Source: Polytrichum commune (lineage: Eukaryota; Streptophyta; Polytrichopsida; Polytrichales; Polytrichaceae). From it: a stretch of DNA of 64,000 bases. Shown one piece after another: positions 59,101 through 64,000 of this stretch (position 1 is its first letter; every line of letters starts with the position of its first letter). The notes beneath the pieces were generated by a model. It saw nothing but the letters and a program-made list of their open reading frames with translations. It was not told the DNA's origin and ran no database searches. A program made the position numbers and the translations under genes. The stretch is from the NCBI GenBank assembly GCA_950295325.1, contig OX485805.1, positions 44,664,758 through 44,728,757 on the forward strand, in the 5' to 3' direction.

Positions 59101-61450
59101 GGGGGGGGGGGGTTGTGATGTATTGGAGTAGAAATATACGTGCGAAAAATTGAGAGGGTATATGGGGACGTAAAATGAACAAAATGATTTAGAATAATAT
59201 AGGGTGTCAAAAATGGCGTTGGACATCTTTAAAGTACTATAGGGTTTGAAATAATAGGTAACTTGGAAATATAAGTAATGCAAGGCCCTATCCTACTAAC
59301 CCAGAGCTGAAAATGCTAAGGAAATAAATAACCTTAAACCCTAAACCCTAAACCCTAAACCGGTTTATAAATGGATCAACATCTCTAGCGTAGTGCTATA
59401 AATTTGATGATTTCCCCAGTGTAAATAGGGCATTGACGCCCGAGTTGGCCACATATATATATATATGTATATATATATACATACATACATACATATAGAC
59501 ACACACACACATATTTGTGGCAAAGGAACTCTATGGTATGTTGCTACATGTCCAACATCATGATTGATAAGAATGACAAGTGATGCTAAAAGTTGAAAAA
59601 TGGGTTGTGCAAATCAAAGAGGTGCCATGAAAATGGACTCTCTCTCCCTCTCTCTCTCTCTTTGGTGGCATTTTGCATGTTTCAGTCAATACATGCAAAT
59701 TCATTTTGTAACATGTGGCGCTTTCAAGTCAAAGATGGATTAACCCTAGGCTTGAGCTATTGGGAGAAGGGTCGAATTGTCAAATTGTGTATAATGCCAT
59801 AGTAGGAGTCTAGGTAGGTATTGAGTCATCACATCCTATATCATACTATTAATGGGGGTGGGCGAGGCAAGGTTGTGGCAAGTTGACAAGGCTGGGCATG
59901 GTCACAAATCATTGGTGCTAAATTTGAGGTCACATGAGAAAGTTATTAAATGGGCATCTTGGATAACTTAACTTGATAAAACCACCACAAGCCATTGTGA
60001 ACCGTTGATGATGAGGTTGAGGTTGTTTGGGAAGAGTGTTCAACAATCATCTTGGATAACTTAACTTGAAAAAACTGCCGTGAACCATCGGGGTTTAGGT
60101 TGAGTTTGAGGTTAAGGTTGAGATTGTTTGGGAAAGGTGGTCCACTTAACTTCATAATTATAAATTCAAGGTTTTATGTTTTGATGTAATAATTCTCAAT
60201 GGTCATCTTCGATAACTTAAGTACATGATTGTGACCTTAGGGTTTTGATGTTTAATGTTTCAAAGTTGTGAACAAAACCAAGAGGTTTATAAAGGAAAGT
60301 GACACATACTCCTTTGGTAAGATGAATCCACAAAAGTGCAAACTCAAATTCATGATTTAACAAAGCAATTTAGCGATAGGTTCTTCCAATTTCATTGGAA
60401 ATATGAACCAAGTTCATTATTTAAACAACCAATTTCAGTACATGTTGTGAACAATTTCATGATTTGGTACCCATATTCAAAACTTCACAAAATCAATTTT
60501 AGGAAATGCATAACTCTATTTCACAAAGAACATTACATCATGTATAGGATTATCCTAGTAAACAAATTGCTCCCTATTCCGCACAACTATACACTACACT
60601 CCAAAAACGTTATGCGCTTTGCTCACGCTACCAACACTCTTCCTATAATCAAACCCCCAACTACACTACGTACACTCTCAAACCCATGAGATTACGCACT
60701 CCAACTATGTTGGGTATGAGTTGTTTGCTTTGATGTACAATAATCAAAGACCAAAGGAAAAATGACATTGCTTGCTTCTAACTTCAAGGTAGTGTAATGA
60801 AGACCAAAGAAAATTTGACATCAAGGCTAGAGGCTTCCAAGTAAATACAAAACAATGAGAAGGCAAAGAATGCGAAATGAGGCGGCGAGAATTTGAGAAA
60901 TAAAAAAACCATAAAGTGTGAACTTGATATGGAAGATTCACAAAGTTGATAAAGATAAATGTCCACTATCATGAAATTGAGGTGTGCCACATGTCAAGTC
61001 GGTTAAGAAGAATGATCATGGGGATACAACAAAACATTTGCTCATGAAATACAACATTGGACAATGGGGTGGAGCGAGGCAAGTTGACAAGGCTAGGAAA
61101 GTATAAGTATCTTGGGGGGGGGGGGCAGTGTGTTAAAAAGTTAAGGATATAGGTGCGAACAACCATTATTTTATAGGGGGGGTGTTACTTTCAATTCTCT
61201 TATTTTTCTCACAATGATGCTATCATTATGTAAATTTCTACTTTGGGTTAATAGAAAAATGGCTTGCATTACTTATAATTCCAAATTACCTATTATTCCA
61301 TACCCTATAGGACTTTAAAGCTGTCGAGCATACTGGTTGATACCCTATATTACTCTTAACTCCATTTATAATTTTTAGCCCCCATGTTTTTAAAATACCC
61401 TATCATTTGTTCGCACGTATATTGCTACTCCAACCAATGACTACCCCCCC
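59101..61450. mobile_element. 2.35-kb element with long inverted repeats, noncoding
   Basis: Left arm 59101-59305 begins with a G12 run and contains GGAGTAGAAATATACGTGCG, then GGACATCTTTAAAGTACTAT. The right arm, about 61240-61450, carries the inverted words CGCACGTATATTGCTACTCC and ends in a C7 run. The arms are diverged. Inside are a CCCTAAA tract, AT microsatellites and no coding frame. Looks like a foldback-type or MITE-related element; class not determined. Confidence 0.6.
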
Positions 61451-62177
61451 TCGAGAGAAGTATATGAAACTATTCCGAAGTTGCAACACAATGGGCCACA
61501 ATGCTAGTTGCTCTAAAAGGAGCAGGCTAGTGTTGAGCTTCAAACCTTGAATTTGGGTGCAATCATATTCCCAAATTAGACTGCAATCATGAAAGATAAT
61601 AGTAGCTTTGACCGGGTTATCCTTGCACCTTGCCCACAAAATAGGCATCCTATTCACAATTATAAAATATAAAGGAACTATAACTCTGGTGAGAGAATCC
61701 CATGTCGTTGTTAACTCTTGCGGATGAAACAATACCTAACCTTCATACTATTCATTTTGCAAGGGTGCCCATCATAAGTGGTGGACCTGTTATGTGTGCA
61801 CATGTCCTTATGTAATTTTGGCATGAGTATGCTTGGTAGTGGTATGAGGTGTATGCAAAGGTTATCCAATGATCATTGGTACCGCAAAGACTCTCCTTCG
61901 CCTTGTAACAAATTTTCACTCCATGTACATACGATGTAGAACCCCACTACCGAAGGTCATCATTATTCAATATGAGGAAGGTTAGAACGTGATTAGCTAA
62001 TAGCGATAGGAATTGGAGGGAATGACGTCTATGTACTTACGAATTTGGAGGGAATGCCTTGTACTTCCTCATGAGAAGTTGATGGCCATGCTCACGACCT
62101 ATATAAAGGCCACCATTTGGAGGGTCATTTCTTTCTCCTCATTTGAGTCCACCCCCCTTCACCCTTGAGGAGCAACC

Positions 62178-64000
62178 ATGGAGAGCGTGCCTCACATGAG
62201 TGAAGAGGTTGGTTTTATAACCCCAATGTGCATCCACTTTCCCACGGGTGCACCCGTGACAACACTCTGGCCGTACCCCTCCTGTACGGCCAGTCTGCCA
62301 CGGGTGTTCACCCGTGGGAGACTCTGGTACCGGGTTTGGGGCCCCCACGGGTGTTCACCCGTGGGAGCTTATGGTTTTTATTTCGGTTATCCTAGCATAT
62401 GTCAGAATAGAAGTTATCCATATGCTCATGTGTGTGACAAACTTCTAGTAGTAGATGTCAGCATGGTAGCCTCCCACGGGTGTTCACCCGTGGCAGTTCA
62501 TGATTTGTATTTTAGTTCTCCCTACATATGTGTGGTTATAAGATAGGCATGTATCATGTGTGTGACATACTCAATAGTTGTATATGCAATTATGCTTATT
62601 TGTAAATTTCCTGCTGAGTATGTGAAATATGTTGTCAATGGGTAATTGGTACATATTATTACGAGTTGGGAGTTTCGTGATGCATTATGATAAATGATGA
62701 CGATGATATTCGTTAAACTGGAATGTTGACACTATCCTGAATGGCAACTATTTCGCTAGCACTTGGGCCAGCAGATGTGACACCTACATGCATAGTAATA
62801 ATTGTACACAAGTAAGTGTTAGGGGTGATAGTTTTGGTGTTTGGGCTTTGTGGAAACTGGTAATAAGGGTCATTCTCCCAATGGGGATATGATAAGTAAC
62901 ACATACTTCACTTGAGTTGTGTGAAGTGAGGTGTAAAGCTCACCCCTATATGAATGTAAATATTCTGTTGAGATGTCAATGTTGTCCCCCACGGGTGAAC
63001 ACCCGTGAGCTTCTGGTCAATGTGTGTTGACATACTTTGATATCGATGTTCAGATTCCACATTACATTGGACTGTCGAGGACGGACTTGAAGGGGAAGGC
63101 CGTTGTGCTCTTTGATGATGAGGGCCATGCTTTGTGTGATGGATTGATTTGCAACACAAATCCGTTGGATTGTGTTGACAATAGCATCCTAGGGGCTGAG
63201 GATGTTGGAGTTATTATCTTGAACCCAACTGACAATGTTATTTCGCAAGATTGGGAGAATACGCTGCACCGATGGCCACTTTCACTCACCAAATTTGAAG
63301 GACATACATTAGCGGAAATATTGTTGGTCCATCATAATGCGACCCGCGAAGTTCAAAGTCATCGGCGCTTGCTTGGAAAACGCCAATACAACACTGTGAG
63401 GATGTGTGCACCTCGGCCACCTGGGAAGAAAATTTGGGGAGCCACTGAGGAGCATGCGCGGATGTTATCAGCGGTGGATTGTTGTTCCGAGCATTGTTGC
63501 CAGGTATTCCCAAGGCCTTTGTTGATGAGTATTCGGGAACACTACTTCGCATTGCCATTCAATGCTCGGAAGCTCATAGCCCTGTCGGTGTTCCAATCGA
63601 TCCAGAAACATGAGCACAACGGACGTGAAATGGTGCAGTTGGAAGGGAGAACAATATGCACTCGAGCATGGATGAACATCTATATGATATCAAGGGCACA
63701 ATATAATAGGAACAAGGCTGAAAGCTTGATGGGGGTTAGATCTCGAGATCATGGAAATACAGGAACTAGAAAACCACGGGCGAATACAGTGCAAACACGA
63801 GCCACCCTTGGAGTATTGGTTGAGGGTAGGGCGGACGCCATGCCCCATATGACTCGGACTCTTCCAACTGGTGAGAAGATAGGGACGGAGATGCTCCCTG
63901 TGGGAACAACGTGGTGCAACCTATTGCAGGAAGTGAACAACTTGGACGGAGACCTAGGGTACACGCCTATCTCCACGTCCACCTTCAGCCGCCTACATCG
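62178..64000 (+). CDS. DUF7869-like putative transposase of element C, partial (runs off the window)
   Basis: The main exon starts after acceptor CGATGTTCAG at 63053 and stays open for 315 codons to the window edge, with no stop. Matches to copy A in order: IGLSRTDLKGKAVVLFDD, GLICNTNPLDCVD, GAEDVGVIIL, LHRWPLS, DCCSEHCCQVFPRP, DHGNTGTRKPRA, DAMPHMTRTLPTGEKIG and PVGTTWCNLLQEVN. The zinc site and catalytic-like half lie beyond the window. A first exon may start at ATG 62178 (MESVPHMSEEVG, compare MEGVGGRGDSF in copy A), with an intron that holds the C palindromes; its donor is not fixed. It diverges from the C ParB gene across the spacer. This is the only DUF7869 copy with no visible lesion. 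Confidence 0.7.
62241..63009. repeat. C-family palindromes upstream of the C DUF7869 gene (5 sites)
   Basis: Sites at 62241, 62297, 62344, 62473 and 62988. The 62241 site lacks the 2-bp centre: its two arms abut and the right arm is incomplete. The others have TT or AA centres. These link the right-hand DUF7869 gene to the ParB gene 13 kb to the left. Confidence 0.93.

Larger units (their letters stand above)
51901..62177. other. Long AT-rich spacer of element C
   Basis: More than 10 kb with no convincing multi-exon gene. Contains three telomere-like tracts (54291-54310, 55419-55450, 59333-59361), G or C homopolymers of 9-14 bases (near 53297, 54600, 57939, 58630, 59101, 61117), an AT/CATA/AC microsatellite (59455-59515) and inverted-repeat elements, listed separately. 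It is about twice the length of the A and B spacers, which fits extra insertions. Confidence 0.65.

Noticed and set aside
60336-60689. 117-codon plus-strand frame in the C spacer
   Set aside because: AT-rich composition, no recognisable motif, no splice context and no similarity to other frames here.
1-64000. tRNA, rRNA or other RNA genes
   Set aside because: I looked for typical tRNA boxes and rRNA segments and saw none convincing.

Overview
The window looks like nuclear DNA of a plant or a streptophyte relative. It has GT-AG introns, plant-type CCCTAAA telomeric repeats scattered internally, a Ty3/gypsy retrotransposon with a plant-style DGGSS protease motif, and no operons or ribosome binding sites. 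I cannot name the species. Almost everything visible is mobile or element-derived; I see no ordinary housekeeping gene and no RNA gene.

The main content is three adjacent copies, here called A, B and C, of what appears to be one kind of large two-gene element. Each has (i) a multi-exon gene encoding a ParB/sulfiredoxin-like DGQH domain, a region with a faint methyltransferase-like signature, a disordered acidic or proline-rich exon and an FCP1/NIF-type HAD domain, and (ii) a divergently transcribed gene resembling the transposon-associated DUF7869 family. Between them lies a 5-13 kb AT-rich spacer. A (about 1265-16705) is arranged DUF7869 left, ParB gene right. B (about 16866-41663) and C (about 41700 to beyond 64000) are arranged ParB gene left, DUF7869 right. 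A and B therefore meet tail to tail, while B and C are in the same orientation.

Each element carries its own family of 22-bp palindromes: two 10-bp arms around a 2-bp centre. The arm is GTTTGGGTCG in A, TTTACGAACG in B and CCCACGGGTG in C. By eye there are about 38, 28 and 16 sites, and I saw no clear site of one family inside another element. The sites sit in the spacer next to both genes, in most introns of the ParB gene and even inside its disordered exon, but not in the conserved-domain exons. Such element-specific operator-like or parS-like sites, paired with a ParB-fold gene, are the most unusual thing in the window.

Layers on top: a 10,777-bp Ty3/gypsy element (27313-38089, both LTRs 1,784 bp, TSD CATGT) is inserted in the spacer of B. 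The LTR of a related element (1-1264) cuts off the 3' end of the A DUF7869 gene. A Tourist-like MITE (7297-7827) lies in the spacer of A. Inverted-repeat elements and poly-G/C tracts fill the spacer of C. The ParB genes of B and C and the DUF7869 gene of B carry stop codons or frameshifts. The A ParB gene is open in its two conserved exons but needs a frameshift or an unseen intron in exon 3. The C DUF7869 gene is open to the window edge.

How the parts may work together is inference: the DUF7869 protein could be the transposase, and the ParB/HAD protein could read the palindromes for transposition, copy control, partition or chromatin marking.
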